Positions 53,713 through 62,747 are shown, numbered from the stretch's first letter. The stretch is DNA of 64,000 nt from Leisingera caerulea DSM 24564 (GCF_000473325.1 NZ_KI421513.1:549217-613216), one strand, 5' to 3'. The notes: generated by a model not told the origin, from the letters alone. Numbers and translations are program-made.

Positions 53713-54480
53713 TCAGGGACGGGTGTCTTCTTCGTCGTCCTCGTCATCGCCGCCAGAGGGCAGGTTGAAGAAGCTGTCGGCGTCGAGGATATCCTCTTCC
53801 TTCTTCTCTTCCTCGTCGGAGGAACCGCCGCCCAGGGTGAAGGTTTCCAGCCCTTCGATGGCGCTCGGGATTTTCGGCTCCGCTTCCATCTCCAGCGACT
53901 GCTCGGTGGAGACCAGCTTGCGGCGCTCGTCGTCGCTCATCACGCCGCCTTCGGCAGCTTTCTTGGCCGCGGCCTTCTGCACCGCAGAGTCCAGCTCGGA
54001 CTGCTTGCACAGGCCCAGCGCCACCGGGTCGATCGGCTGCATGTTGGCGATGTTCCAGTGGGTGCGCTCGCGGATCGACTGGATGGTCGGCTTGGTGGTG
54101 CCCACCAGCTTGGCAATCTGGCCGTCGCTCAGTTCCGGGTGGAACTTGACCAGCCACAGGATAGAGTTGGGACGGTCCTGGCGCTTGGACAGCGGAGTAT
54201 AGCGCGGGCCGCGGCGCTTTTCCTCGCCGGCCGCGGCCGGGTTGAACTTGAGCTTCAGCTTGTGCAGCGGGTTGGCTTGCGCTTTGTCGATCTCGTCCTG
54301 GGTCAGCTGGTTGTTGGCCACCGGGTCAAACCCCTTGACGCCCACCGCCACTTCGCCGTCGGCGATGCCCTGGATCTCCAGCTCGTGCATGCCCACGAAA
54401 TCGGCGATCTGCTTGAAGCTGATCGTGGTATTGTCCACCAGCCACACGGCGGTTGCCTTGGCCATCAACGGTTTTGCCAT
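53713..54480 (-). CDS. trcR: Cell-cycle transcriptional regulator TrcR (DUF1013)
   Basis: A 255-aa alphaproteobacterial regulator linked to cell-cycle control. The DUF1013 core is clear: AKATAVWLVDNTTISFKQIADFVGMHELEIQGIADGE (a helix-turn-helix region), RRGPRYTPLSKRQDRPNSILWLVK, and LSDGQIAKLVGTTKPTIQSIRERTHWN (a second helix-turn-helix). The tail is very acidic (GGDDEDDEEDTRP). It is divergent from the RNase T2 gene and ended by a strong terminator. Confidence 0.94.
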   Translation of the reverse strand: MAKPLMAKATAVWLVDNTTISFKQIADFVGMHELEIQGIADGEVAVGVKGFDPVANNQLTQDEIDKAQANPLHKLKLKFNPAAAGEEKRRGPRYTPLSKRQDRPNSILWLVKFHPELSDGQIAKLVGTTKPTIQSIRERTHWNIANMQPIDPVALGLCKQSELDSAVQKAAAKKAAEGGVMSDDERRKLVSTEQSLEMEAEPKIPSAIEGLETFTLGGGSSDEEEKKEEDILDADSFFNLPSGGDDEDDEEDTRP

Positions 54481-54624
54481 GTGCTCATCTCCTTAAAACA
54501 CCTTGATCCCCGGATACATCTCTCCCGCCGCCTGAAAGGGCGTCCCCGGCGTGCGGGGCAGGTTTCCGTTGTCGGGGAACTTCTGCCCTATATAGTCAGC
54601 TTGATTTCATAAGGAAAGAGGCCA

Positions 54625-55269
54625 ATGCGCAAGTTATTGCTGGGTTTGGCGGCTGTTTTGGCGGCTTTTGCCACGCTTGCGGCGGCAGAGGGCGAACCGG
54701 CCGGAGAGTTCGACTACTACGTGCTGGCGCTCAGCTGGTCGCCGAACTGGTGCGCGCAGGAGGGCGATGCCCGCAATGCGGACCAATGCGATGCCCGCCA
54801 TGACCACGGCTGGACCCTGCACGGGCTCTGGCCGCAATACCACCGCGGCTGGCCCAGCTACTGCCGAAGTGCCGAGGCGCCGCCAAGCCGCGCGATGAGC
54901 CGCCAGATGGCGGACATCATGGGCAGCGCAGGCCTTGCCTGGCACCAGTGGAAGAAACACGGCACCTGCGCGGGCCTCAGCGCCCGCCAGTATTACAGCC
55001 TGATGCGCGAGGCCTACACCCGCGTCACCCGCCCCGCCGTCTTCCGCAAGCTGGACAAAACCGTCACCCTGCCCGCGTCGGTGGTGGAGGAGGCGTTTCT
55101 CAAGGAAAACCCTCCCCTGTCGCGCGACAGCCTGACCATCACCTGCCGCGACGGCGCCATCCAGGAGGCCCGCATCTGCCTGTCCAAGGCGCTTGACCCG
55201 GTGCCCTGCGGGCGCGATGTGATCAAGGACTGCACATTGAAGGACGCGCGGCTCGCACCTGTCCGCTGA
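54625..55269 (+). CDS. Ribonuclease T2-family secreted RNase
   Basis: A 214-aa periplasmic or secreted RNase with a signal peptide (residues 1-21). Active-site segment CAS I is WTLHGLWPQ with catalytic His66. CAS II reads WHQWKKHGTC with His107 and His112. In most family members the residue after the first His of CAS II is the catalytic Glu; here it is Gln108, so activity may be lower or altered. Cys pairs for disulphides are present. It ends with palindromic element copy C 14 nt after the stop. Confidence 0.92.
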   Translation: MRKLLLGLAAVLAAFATLAAAEGEPAGEFDYYVLALSWSPNWCAQEGDARNADQCDARHDHGWTLHGLWPQYHRGWPSYCRSAEAPPSRAMSRQMADIMGSAGLAWHQWKKHGTCAGLSARQYYSLMREAYTRVTRPAVFRKLDKTVTLPASVVEEAFLKENPPLSRDSLTITCRDGAIQEARICLSKALDPVPCGRDVIKDCTLKDARLAPVR

Positions 55270-55282
55270 ACCGCCTTGGAGA

Positions 55283-55382
55283 AGGGGCGCTGCCCCTCTT
55301 GGCCTTTCGGCCAAATCACCCCGGGATATTTGCAGCCAGATGAATAAAGGATCCGGATCTTCATCTGGCTAAAAATATCCCC
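55283..55382 (+). repeat. Composite palindromic 3'-UTR element, copy C
   Basis: It begins 14 nt after the RNase T2 stop. Hairpin 1 is AGGGGC-gct-GCCCCT (55283-55297); hairpin 2 is TTGGCC-tttc-GGCCAA. The long palindrome has GGATATTT (55324-55331) with AAATATCC (55373-55380), and GCCAGATGAA with TTCATCTGGC, around a central GGATCC. Confidence 0.88.
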
Positions 55383-55574
55383 GCCCAGCTGCCCGGCAGG
55401 CGGCTTTGCCGCCGAAAGGGGAAGCCACCGCCGCCAGGCGCCGCTCTCGTCGCGCGGCAATAAACGGCCTGTGAAGCAGACTTTGCCGTGTTTCGTGCTA
55501 CAATAAGCCCACGTGCCGCGCCCGGCCCTGCCTGAACGGCACTTCCGTTTTGGTCAGCGAGGAGGAGGAAGCGC

Positions 55575-56432
55575 ATGGCAAAGACAATCGGTAACCCGCT
55601 CAGCTGGCTTCTGCAGGGTGCAGAAACCACCGGGCACCATATCGGCGAAACCGTCGGCGAAATGGGCAGCGACGGCGTCAAGGAGCTGCCGCAGGCACGC
55701 GACCTGAGCATGGATGACATCATCCATTCTTTGGCCGCGGGTCTGGAGGATTTTGCAGCCTGCCGCAGCGATGCGATGTTCCTGGTGCTGTTCTATCCGC
55801 TGATCGGCATTGCGCTGATCGTGATGAGCCTGTCGATGAACCTCTTGCCGCTGATCGTGCCGATGATCATGGGATTTGCGATCCTCGGCCCGGTCGCAGC
55901 AATCGGCCTCTATGAAATGTCCAAGCGCCGCGAAGAAGGTTTGGAGCCGCGCTGGGTGGATGCCTTCAGCGTCATCCGCTCGCCGTCCTTTGGCGCCATT
56001 CTGGTGCTGGGGCTGTATCTGGCGGCATTGTTCGTCATCTGGCTGGTGGCGGCCGACATGATCTACAGCCGCACCCTGGGGCCGGAGCCGCCTGCCTCGA
56101 TCACAAACTTCGCCGCCGACGTGCTGACCACCCGCGCAGGGTGGACCATGGCGATTGCCGGCGGCGTGGTGGGCGCAGTCTTTGCCTTTGCCGCGCTGGC
56201 GATGAGCATCGTGTCTTTCCCGCTGCTGCTGGACCGCCACGTCGGCCTGCCGGTGGCGGTGGCCACCTCTATCAGGGTGATGCGCAAGAACCCCGTCGTC
56301 TGCATGACCTGGGGCGCGCTCGTCGGCTCAGCGCTGGTGATCGGCGCGATCCCGTTCCTGGCCGGGCTGATCATCGTCGTGCCGGTTCTGGGCCATGCCA
56401 CCTGGCACCTGTACCGGCGCGCCGTGAAATAG
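55575..56432 (+). CDS. DUF2189 membrane protein
   Basis: A 285-aa multi-pass membrane protein of the uncharacterised DUF2189 family. The N-terminal soluble segment has LSMDDIIHSLAAGLEDFAACRSDAMF. About six hydrophobic helices follow, with conserved LGPVAAIGLYEMSKRREEGLEP and LPLLLDRHVGLPVAVATSIRVM. GAGGAGGAGG lies just ahead of the ATG. Function unknown. Confidence 0.9.
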   Translation: MAKTIGNPLSWLLQGAETTGHHIGETVGEMGSDGVKELPQARDLSMDDIIHSLAAGLEDFAACRSDAMFLVLFYPLIGIALIVMSLSMNLLPLIVPMIMGFAILGPVAAIGLYEMSKRREEGLEPRWVDAFSVIRSPSFGAILVLGLYLAALFVIWLVAADMIYSRTLGPEPPASITNFAADVLTTRAGWTMAIAGGVVGAVFAFAALAMSIVSFPLLLDRHVGLPVAVATSIRVMRKNPVVCMTWGALVGSALVIGAIPFLAGLIIVVPVLGHATWHLYRRAVK

Positions 56433-56449
56433 CAGCCGCGCGATCAAAA

Positions 56450-56477
56450 CAGGGCCGGCGGATCCGCCGGCCCTGTT
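56450..56477. terminator. Palindromic terminator between the DUF2189 and quinone oxidoreductase genes
   Basis: AACAGGGCCGGCG-gatc-CGCCGGCCCTGTT, perfect 13-bp stem between convergent genes. T-runs are weak (TTGCG), so efficiency is uncertain. Confidence 0.7.
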
Positions 56478-56495
56478 GCGTGAAACCCTAAGGCG

Positions 56496-57479
56496 TCAGC
56501 CGACCTTCAAAACGATCTTGCCGATATGGCCGGAGCTTTCCATCCGGGCGTGCGCTGCGGCCGCGTCCTCCAGCGCAAACTCGCTGTCCATCACCGGCGC
56601 CACCTTGCCCGCCTCGATCAAGGGCCAGACCGCCTCGGCCAGATCCTGGGCAATCTGCGCCTTGGCCAGATCGCTCTGCGGCCGCAGGGTCGAGCCGGTC
56701 AGCGTCAGCCGCTTGACCATCATCAGGGCAAAGTTCAGCTCCACCTTCGGCCCTTGCAGAAAGGCGATCTGCACCAGCCGCCCGTCCTCGGCCAGCGCCT
56801 TGACGTTGCGCGGGATGTAATCGCCGCCAACCATATCCAGCACCAGGTCAGCGCCGCCTTCCTCGCGCATCACCTTGACGAAATCCTCGTCGCGGTAGTT
56901 GATCGCCCGCTCGGCGCCCAGATTCAGGCAGGCCTGGCACTTTTCATCCGAACCGGCAGTGGCAAACACCCGCGCCCCGAACTCCCGGGCCAGCTGGATT
57001 GCCGTCGTGCCAATGCCCGAAGAGCCGCCATGCACCAGGAACCGCTCCCCGGCTTTCAGGCCGCCGCGGGTGAAGACATTGGACCACACGGTAAAGAATG
57101 TCTCCGGCAGGCAGGCCGCCTGTTTCAGGTCCAGCCCTTCAGGGACGGCCAAGCAATGCGCCGCCGGCGTCGCCACATATTCGGCATAGCCGCCGCCGGG
57201 CAGCAGCGCACAGACCAGATCGCCTTCGCTTATGCCGCTGACACCCGCGCCCACGGCCGCAACCTCGCCCGAGGCCTCCAGCCCCGGCAGGTCGCTGGCG
57301 CCCTTTGGCGGATCATAGGCGCCGGCGCGCTGCAGCGCATCGGGACGGTTCACGCCGGCATAGGCCACCTTGATCACCACCTCGCCATGGCCCGGCTGCG
57401 GCACCGGGCGCTGGCACAGCTGCAACACCTCCGGCCCGCCGGGTTTCGTGATCTCCACCGCGCGCATCATCTCTGTCAT
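56496..57479 (-). CDS. NAD(P)H:quinone oxidoreductase (zinc-free MDR, TP53I3/PIG3-like)
   Basis: A 327-aa medium-chain dehydrogenase-like enzyme that probably reduces quinones with NADPH. Family segments: AVEITKPGGPEVL, AGVNRPDALQRAGAY (no zinc-ligand Cys), LPGLEASGEVAAVG, ETFFTVWSNVFTRGGLKAGE and the nucleotide loop HGGSSGIGTTAIQLA. FALMMVKRLTLTGSTLRPQ is typical of the PIG3 group. The ATG at 57479 has AGGAGG 10 nt upstream. Confidence 0.92.
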   Translation of the reverse strand: MTEMMRAVEITKPGGPEVLQLCQRPVPQPGHGEVVIKVAYAGVNRPDALQRAGAYDPPKGASDLPGLEASGEVAAVGAGVSGISEGDLVCALLPGGGYAEYVATPAAHCLAVPEGLDLKQAACLPETFFTVWSNVFTRGGLKAGERFLVHGGSSGIGTTAIQLAREFGARVFATAGSDEKCQACLNLGAERAINYRDEDFVKVMREEGGADLVLDMVGGDYIPRNVKALAEDGRLVQIAFLQGPKVELNFALMMVKRLTLTGSTLRPQSDLAKAQIAQDLAEAVWPLIEAGKVAPVMDSEFALEDAAAAHARMESSGHIGKIVLKVG

Positions 57480-57698
57480 CGGAATTTGTCCTCCTGATCC
57501 TTGCCCCTGCCTAGCATCCGGCCCGATGCGCGCAAACAGCAAAGGCGCCGCAGTCTGGATGGTTTGCGGACTGTCTCTGGCAGCTGAACACACCGGGACT
57601 GCCCTCCCCGCCGTGTTCGAGGCAGCCCTCCGCGCATGGCAATTTGGGTTGACCCAGCTAACTTACAAATGTCCGGAAAGATGCAATTGAGGTGAAGA

Positions 57699-58502
57699 AT
57701 GGCCGATCCATATTCCAATCTCGGCGCTCAGGATGCCGCCCTGCAAGAGCGGATCGCTGATGCAATGGAAGCCCGCTGCCTGGAACCTGCGCAGATCGCA
57801 ATCCGGAAGGCTTATCTTGAGAAGCTAAGCCTGCCCGAAAACGCCGCAGCACTGGAGCTGGGCTCCGGCACTGGGCATGTCACCAGGGACCTGTTAGAGC
57901 TGGCAGGTGCTGCAACCGCTCATGGGATTGAACCTTCGCCGGTAATGGTGCGCCGGGCCCGTAACAGCTTTACGGACAATGACCGCCTCAGCTTCAGTAC
58001 CGGGGATGCCAAAGACACGGGACTTGCAGACGAGACGTTTGACCTTGTCGTCATGCACACATTGCTATGCCATGTGCCCGGCCCTGAAGAGGTTGTTCGA
58101 GAAGCGTACCGCCTCTTGAAGCCGGGCGGCATTCTGGCGGTCTGCGATGGGGACTACAGCACCGCCACAGCCCAAATCGCTGACTTCGATCCGCTGGATC
58201 AACTCATCAAGTTCATGATCAATCAGAATGTCACCAATCTTTGGATCATGCGCCGGATTTCCGGCATTCTGACCGAACACGGGTTCCAGCTCGGCGCCAG
58301 AACAGGCCACGGATACGTTGCAGAGGGCGAGGCTGCGTATTTTCTCACGGTGATCGACCGTGGCGCCGACCGCATGGTCGAGGAAGGCCTCCTGTTTGCC
58401 GAAACCTCAGAAGCCCTGAAATCAGAAGCCAGGCGCAGGGTCTCTGCCAAGACGTTTTTCGGGTTTATGTCCTATGTGAGCCAGATCGCGGTGAAGCCCT
58501 AA
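57699..58502 (+). CDS. Class I SAM-dependent methyltransferase (Methyltransf_11/25 type)
   Basis: A 267-aa methyltransferase. Motif I is ALELGSGTGHVTRDL (about residues 51-65), motif II acidic loop GIEPSPVMVRRAR, motif post-II STGDAKDTGLADETFDLVVMH, and motif III EAYRLLKPGGILAV. The C-terminal part, including YFLTVIDRGADRMVEEGL, is typical of small-molecule enzymes. The substrate is unknown. Bases look slightly less GC-rich than its neighbours, a weak hint of different origin. Confidence 0.88.
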   Translation: MADPYSNLGAQDAALQERIADAMEARCLEPAQIAIRKAYLEKLSLPENAAALELGSGTGHVTRDLLELAGAATAHGIEPSPVMVRRARNSFTDNDRLSFSTGDAKDTGLADETFDLVVMHTLLCHVPGPEEVVREAYRLLKPGGILAVCDGDYSTATAQIADFDPLDQLIKFMINQNVTNLWIMRRISGILTEHGFQLGARTGHGYVAEGEAAYFLTVIDRGADRMVEEGLLFAETSEALKSEARRRVSAKTFFGFMSYVSQIAVKP

Positions 58503-58639
58503 GACTTCACACTCATTGTGGTGCTTCCGGTCAGCCTGCGGCACTTTGTGAACCGGGTGCGATAAGGCAGCCGCCGCAAATTACACACAGCGCGGCCGGC
58601 AGAATCACCGGCCGCTGTCAGGCAGCTGCGCGTTCCGCC

Positions 58640-59341
58640 TCAGCGCCGCGGGTTCAGCGATCCCGGCAGATCATCGCGGCCTTTCGGCGGCTTGATCTGC
58701 TCCGCCAGCCAGTTCGGCCCCACCAGAAACGGCTTCAGCAGCGGGTTCTTCTGCAGCCCCGCCTTCAGCTTCTCAAAGTCCATCACGTTGTCGATCCGCC
58801 GGTCCAGGAAATCCCACGTCGCCTGATGGTCCAGGCTGTCATCGCCCAGCCAATAGAGAACCGTGGCGGAATAGACCCCCGCCAGCGACGCGCGCTTGGT
58901 GTACCAGTTCAGATCATCCGAGCCATCGCCCAGCGCCTCCCAGATCAGATCGCAGGTGCCCCAGATCGCCTTGACCCCGTCGCCGGCATACTGCGGCAGC
59001 GTCAGCAGCGTGGTGCCGCGGCGCACCGCCTCCTTGTCGTCAACCGCCTCCAGCCGGAACCGCACCGCTGCTGCGACCTTGTCGCGGAACCGCATCCCCG
59101 ACAGATCCTCTGCCTGCAGCCGCTCCAGCATCCGCGAATCGCCGCGCGCATGATAGGCCAGCGCCAGATCCACCCCGCCGCGCGGGCAGACCGCATGGGC
59201 CAGCACCTCCGGCACATCGGCATCCTGGCAGGCGGCCCGGAACGTGACCTCCGACCAGCCGTCGAACGGCACATGCAACAGCGCCGCATCCAGCAGCTTT
59301 TCCCTGATATCGTCCTGCGCGTGATCCTGGTCTTCGGTCAT
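58640..59341 (-). CDS. COQ9-family ubiquinone biosynthesis protein
   Basis: A 233-aa TetR-fold lipid-binding protein. COQ9 binds ubiquinone intermediates and helps the COQ7-type hydroxylation step. Recognisable parts: LLDAALLHVPFDGWSEVTFRAAC, the central IWEALGDGSDDLNWYTKRASLAGVYSATVLYWLGD and TWDFLDRRIDNVMDFEKLKA. The ATG at 59341 (MTEDQDHAQ) follows GGAGGG; an upstream ATG at 59383 is less likely. It is divergent from rpsU. Confidence 0.92.
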   Translation of the reverse strand: MTEDQDHAQDDIREKLLDAALLHVPFDGWSEVTFRAACQDADVPEVLAHAVCPRGGVDLALAYHARGDSRMLERLQAEDLSGMRFRDKVAAAVRFRLEAVDDKEAVRRGTTLLTLPQYAGDGVKAIWGTCDLIWEALGDGSDDLNWYTKRASLAGVYSATVLYWLGDDSLDHQATWDFLDRRIDNVMDFEKLKAGLQKNPLLKPFLVGPNWLAEQIKPPKGRDDLPGSLNPRR

Positions 59342-59461
59342 CTCACCCTCCAGCTGGCAGTGTCCTGACACCCTACTAGACAAATTAGCGGCGCTTTGCT
59401 ATATGGCCACTTCCTGCAATCTTCCTTGCAACTCAAAACTTAGAAAGGTGGTGAATACCAC

Positions 59462-59668
59462 ATGCAGGTTAGTGTTCGCGACAACAACGTCGATCAGGCG
59501 CTTCGTGCCCTGAAGAAAAAGCTGCAGCGTGAAGGCGTCTTCCGCGAAATGAAGCTCAAGCAACATTTCGAAAAGCCGTCCGAGAAAAAAGCGCGCGAGA
59601 AAGCTGAAGCGATCCGCCGTGCCCGTAAACTGGCACGCAAGAAAGCCCAGCGCGAAGGTCTGCTCTAA
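59462..59668 (+). CDS. rpsU: 30S ribosomal protein S21
   Basis: A 68-aa basic ribosomal protein of the small subunit platform. It starts [33 protein letters not shown] and ends in a Lys/Arg-rich tail, as expected. AAGGTGG lies upstream of the ATG. Two terminators follow in tandem. Confidence 0.97.
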   Translation: MQVSVRDNNVDQALRALKKKLQREGVFREMKLKQHFEKPSEKKAREKAEAIRRARKLARKKAQREGLL

Positions 59669-59740
59669 GCACACCTGGCTCTCCAGCTTTGGACAGCACT
59701 ACGGCAGGTCCCCGGACCACGCCGGAACAAAAGTTCAGAC

Positions 59741-59768
59741 AACCCCCGCGGCTTCGCCCGGGGGTTTG
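59741..59768 (+). terminator. Intrinsic terminator 1 after rpsU
   Basis: AACCCCCG-cggcttcgc-CGGGGGTTTGTC hairpin, about 75 nt after the rpsU stop. Confidence 0.85.
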
Positions 59769-59778
59769 TCATTTGAAC

Positions 59779-59805
59779 GGGCCGCAAACTTGGGGCGGCC
59801 TTTTT
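59779..59805 (+). terminator. Intrinsic terminator 2 after rpsU
   Basis: GGGCCGC-aaacttgg-GGCGGCC followed by TTTTT, only about 10 nt after terminator 1, forming a tandem pair. Confidence 0.8.
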
Positions 59806-60377
59806 GCAGCACACGCAAAGATCGTGAAATGCTTTGAATTACATCTTTAGGGTGTATTTCTTCTTTACACTCTGCTATACAGGGTTCGCGGCCAGGCAAA
59901 CCAGATGCGTTTCCCTAACCTTGCCCCGCCGCCCGGGCTTGGAACACCCGGAACACTGAAACCCGGGGCAGGCCGCGCGCCCCCCCCAATTAAACCGGCG
60001 CCCGTCTTGGTCCCTGCAAACAAGGCACGCCACTCCGGGTTTTCATTGCTGCCGGGCGCCGCCAGCTTCCCCCCGCCGGCGCCCGGCCTGCCCGATTCTT
60101 CCGTTTGCAAATCCAGCCCCGGCCGCCGCCCCCGGCAGCAACAGGGCGAATCCTGCACCGCCTCTTGCCTCTGCCCGGCGGCGGGATGGCGCCTGCCGCG
60201 GATCCGGCCTGCCTGGGCCCGCTCTGCGCGCAGGTTTCCGCGTATCGCGCCCCGGGCTTCGGGCAGAGCTTCGCCGCAAAACCGCCCTTGTGCCCAGCCG
60301 CCCTTCCAGCGCTCTGAAATTCCGTTAACCGGTTGGCGCACCGCCGCACAGCCGGCCCACTCACGGAGCAGTACACG
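59806..60377. other. Long leader/intergenic region ahead of the CAP-RTX gene
   Basis: It opens with an AT-rich patch at about 59820-59885, the likely promoter. About 480 nt of very GC-rich, low-complexity sequence follows with no recognisable gene. It may be a long 5' leader. Confidence 0.5.
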
Positions 60378-61421
60378 ATGTCACAGGCAAGCGAACTCGA
60401 GCGCCAGATGCTCGACCTGATCAACGCCGAGCGCACCTCGCGCGGGCTCAATCCAGTGCAGCTGGAGCTGCGCCTCAACGATTCGTCAGAAGACCACAGC
60501 GAGTGGATGCTGCAGCAGGATGTGTTCTCCCACACCGGCGCGGGCGGCTCCAGCGCCGGCGACCGGATGAAGGACGCTGGCTTTGTCTTCTCCGGCAGCT
60601 GGACCTGGGCCGAAAACATCGCTTGGCAAAGCGAACGCGGCGCGGCCGGCCTCTCCGATGACGTCGTCGACCTGCACAATTCGCTGATGAACAGCCCCGG
60701 CCACCGCGCCAACATCCTGAACGCGAATGTCGAGGTGATCGGCATCGGCATCGAGCAAGGCAACTTCAACGGCTGGGACGCCGTCATGGTCACCCAGAAT
60801 TTCGCCAAGACCAGCGCCGGGCTGCAGCTCGACACCGGTAGTTCCGGCGGCGGGTCCGGCGGCGGCACCGGCACCGGTGCAACCGCCGGCGATGACAGCC
60901 TGACCCTCAGCAGCGCAGGCACCCTCGACGGTCTGGGCGGCAACGACACCCTGACCGGCAGCAGCGGCGGTGACAGCCTCAGCGGCAATGACGGCCGCGA
61001 CAAGCTGCTTGGCAGAGCCGGCGGCGACGGCCTGGATGGCGGTTCGGGCAACGACGTCCTGCGCGGCGGCGGCGGCGCGGACGACCTGAACGGCGGCTCC
61101 GGCAAAGACAAGCTGTTCGGCGGCGGCGGCAACGACACCCTGGACGGCGGTTCGGGCAACGACCGGCTGACCGGCAAAAGCGGTGCCGACATCTTTGTCT
61201 TCAGCAGCGGCGACGACACCGTTACCGATTTCAACCCGAACGCCAGCGGCGAGCGTATCGACCTGGGCGCGGCGGATGGCATCGGCGGTTTCTCCGACCT
61301 AATGAGCAACCACGCCAGCCAGACCGCAAACGGCCTGCTGATCAGCGACATCGACGGCGACAGCATGCTGCTGGCAGGCATCACCGCACAGGATCTCAGC
61401 GCAGGCGACTTCCTGTTCTGA
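60378..61421 (+). CDS. CAP/SCP-domain protein with C-terminal RTX repeats
   Basis: A 347-aa protein. The N-terminal CAP (SCP/PR-1-like) domain covers residues 1-150: MLDLINAERTSRGLNPVQL, the ligand His-Ser-Glu-Trp in SEDHSEWMLQ, FSHTGAGG, WAENIAW and SPGHRANILN. A Gly/Thr linker leads to RTX nonapeptides (about 190-285, GGxGNDxLxGG) and a secretion-signal-like end. No signal peptide is present, so type I secretion is likely. GGAG lies about 8 nt upstream. Role unknown; CAP proteins may bind lipids or act extracellularly. Confidence 0.93.
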   Translation: MSQASELERQMLDLINAERTSRGLNPVQLELRLNDSSEDHSEWMLQQDVFSHTGAGGSSAGDRMKDAGFVFSGSWTWAENIAWQSERGAAGLSDDVVDLHNSLMNSPGHRANILNANVEVIGIGIEQGNFNGWDAVMVTQNFAKTSAGLQLDTGSSGGGSGGGTGTGATAGDDSLTLSSAGTLDGLGGNDTLTGSSGGDSLSGNDGRDKLLGRAGGDGLDGGSGNDVLRGGGGADDLNGGSGKDKLFGGGGNDTLDGGSGNDRLTGKSGADIFVFSSGDDTVTDFNPNASGERIDLGAADGIGGFSDLMSNHASQTANGLLISDIDGDSMLLAGITAQDLSAGDFLF

Positions 61422-61441
61422 TCCCCACCGGGCAAACGGTG

Positions 61442-61470
61442 AAAGGGCGCGCTGCGGCGCGCCCTTTTGC
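61442..61470. terminator. Intrinsic terminator between CAP-RTX and ppk2
   Basis: AAAGGGCGCGC-tgcg-GCGCGCCCTTTT. It lies between two convergent genes, best on the plus strand. Confidence 0.9.
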
Positions 61471-61503
61471 CTGTTCCGGCCCCGGCTTCTGGGGGCTCGA
61501 ACC

Positions 61504-62421
61504 TCAGTAAATCTTCGGCACGTACAGCTCATCCGGCAGCACCTGCCGTTCGTAATCCGGATTGTACTTGCGGTCCGGCAGCACCACCTTCTCGCCCGGC
61601 ACCTCCTCATAAGGGATCTTGGTCAGCAGGTGCTCGATGCAGTTCAGCCGCTCGCGCTTCTTGTCGTTGCCCTCGACGATGTACCAGGGGGCCTCGGGGA
61701 TGTTGGTGCGCTTGAACATCTCCTCCTTAGCCTTGGTGTAATGCTCCCAGCGGATCCGGCTTTCCAGATCCATCGGCGACAGCTTCCACTGCTTCATCGG
61801 GTCGTGAATGCGCATCATGAACCGCAACTGCTGCTCCTCGTCGGTGATAGAGAACCAGTATTTCAGCAGGATGATGCCCGACCGCACCAGCATCCGCTCA
61901 AATTCCGGAACGTCCTGAAAGAACTGCTCAACCTGGTCGTCGCTGGCAAAGCCCATCACCCGCTCGACGCCCGCGCGATTGTACCAGGAACGGTCGAACA
62001 GCACGATCTCGCCGCCTGCGGGCAGATGCGGCACATAACGCTGAAAGAACCACTGGCTCTGCTCGCGGCGGTTCGGCGCCGGCAGCGCCACCACCCGCGC
62101 CACCCGCGGATCCAGACGCTGGGTGATCCGCTTGATCACCCCGCCCTTGCCTGCCGCATCGCGGCCTTCGAACAGGATGCAGACCTTCGCGCCGGAATGC
62201 TGCACCCAGTCCTGCACCTTGATCAGCTCCGCCTGCAGCCGCAAGAGGTTGCGGAAATAGACCTGCCGGTCGAGCATCTCCGGGTGCTGCTCGCGGTAGA
62301 TCTTGCGGATCTCCTGGCTCAGCATCGGCTCGGAGAATTCGATCTCGATATCCTCGTCCAGCGTGTCCTGCAGCTCCGCTTCCAGCCAGTCCAGGGATGC
62401 GGTTTCAAATTCGCGGGTCAC
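61504..62421 (-). CDS. ppk2: Polyphosphate kinase 2
   Basis: Transfers phosphate between polyphosphate and nucleoside phosphates, usually making GTP or ATP from polyphosphate. The 305-aa enzyme matches PPK2: Walker A FEGRDAAGKGG, the lid segment LPAPNRREQSQWFFQRYVPHLPAGGEI, Walker B FDRSWYNRAGVERVMG, and KYWFSITDEEQQLRF. Which nucleotide class it prefers cannot be told. Its 3' end faces the CAP-RTX gene. Confidence 0.95.
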   Translation of the reverse strand: MTREFETASLDWLEAELQDTLDEDIEIEFSEPMLSQEIRKIYREQHPEMLDRQVYFRNLLRLQAELIKVQDWVQHSGAKVCILFEGRDAAGKGGVIKRITQRLDPRVARVVALPAPNRREQSQWFFQRYVPHLPAGGEIVLFDRSWYNRAGVERVMGFASDDQVEQFFQDVPEFERMLVRSGIILLKYWFSITDEEQQLRFMMRIHDPMKQWKLSPMDLESRIRWEHYTKAKEEMFKRTNIPEAPWYIVEGNDKKRERLNCIEHLLTKIPYEEVPGEKVVLPDRKYNPDYERQVLPDELYVPKIY

Positions 62422-62747
62422 GGGCAGGGTTCCTTCCTTGTCAGGTGGTGCAAACGCTGCCTTTTACCGGCAGCATGTGAATGTTTGATGTCATCCCGCG
62501 GGAACAGCCGCGGAATACCTGGCTGCGCGCAACGGAAAACCATCTGCCATTTGCGCCTCCGGACCGGAGACCGCGGGTTGGCAGCTTCCTTTAAGGCAAC
62601 CGGAAATCCCGCCGGGATTCAAGCCAAAAGCCCGGGCCCGCCCACGCAACCGGCTGGCGCATCAGCTGCCCGCTCTGGCGCGGAGGGCACTCAGGGGGTG
62701 CACAGGGGGTGTACAGACGGTGCACGCAAAACACCCCCGCCAGCGCC
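62422..62747. other. 326-nt gap between ppk2 and the Lrp gene
   Basis: It contains the ppk2 leader (with a small GCTGCC/GGCAGC hairpin near 62457-62474), no convincing gene, and an 11-bp tandem repeat at 62692-62724. Confidence 0.5.
62692..62724. repeat. Three tandem 11-bp repeats
   Basis: CAGGGGGTGCA, CAGGGGGTGTA and CAGACGGTGCA lie head to tail, giving GGTGYAC every 11 bp, one helical turn. They start 23 nt beyond the 3' end of the Lrp gene. Confidence 0.85.

Noticed and set aside
57699..58502. Methyltransferase gene as a horizontally acquired island
   Set aside because: Only a slight impression of lower GC in one gene, with no mobility genes or flanking repeats. Not enough to claim transfer.
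59990..61435. 481-codon minus-strand frame rich in Ser, Pro and Leu repeats
   Set aside because: It is the antisense image of the RTX repeats of the CAP-RTX gene; the repeat look comes from those codons.
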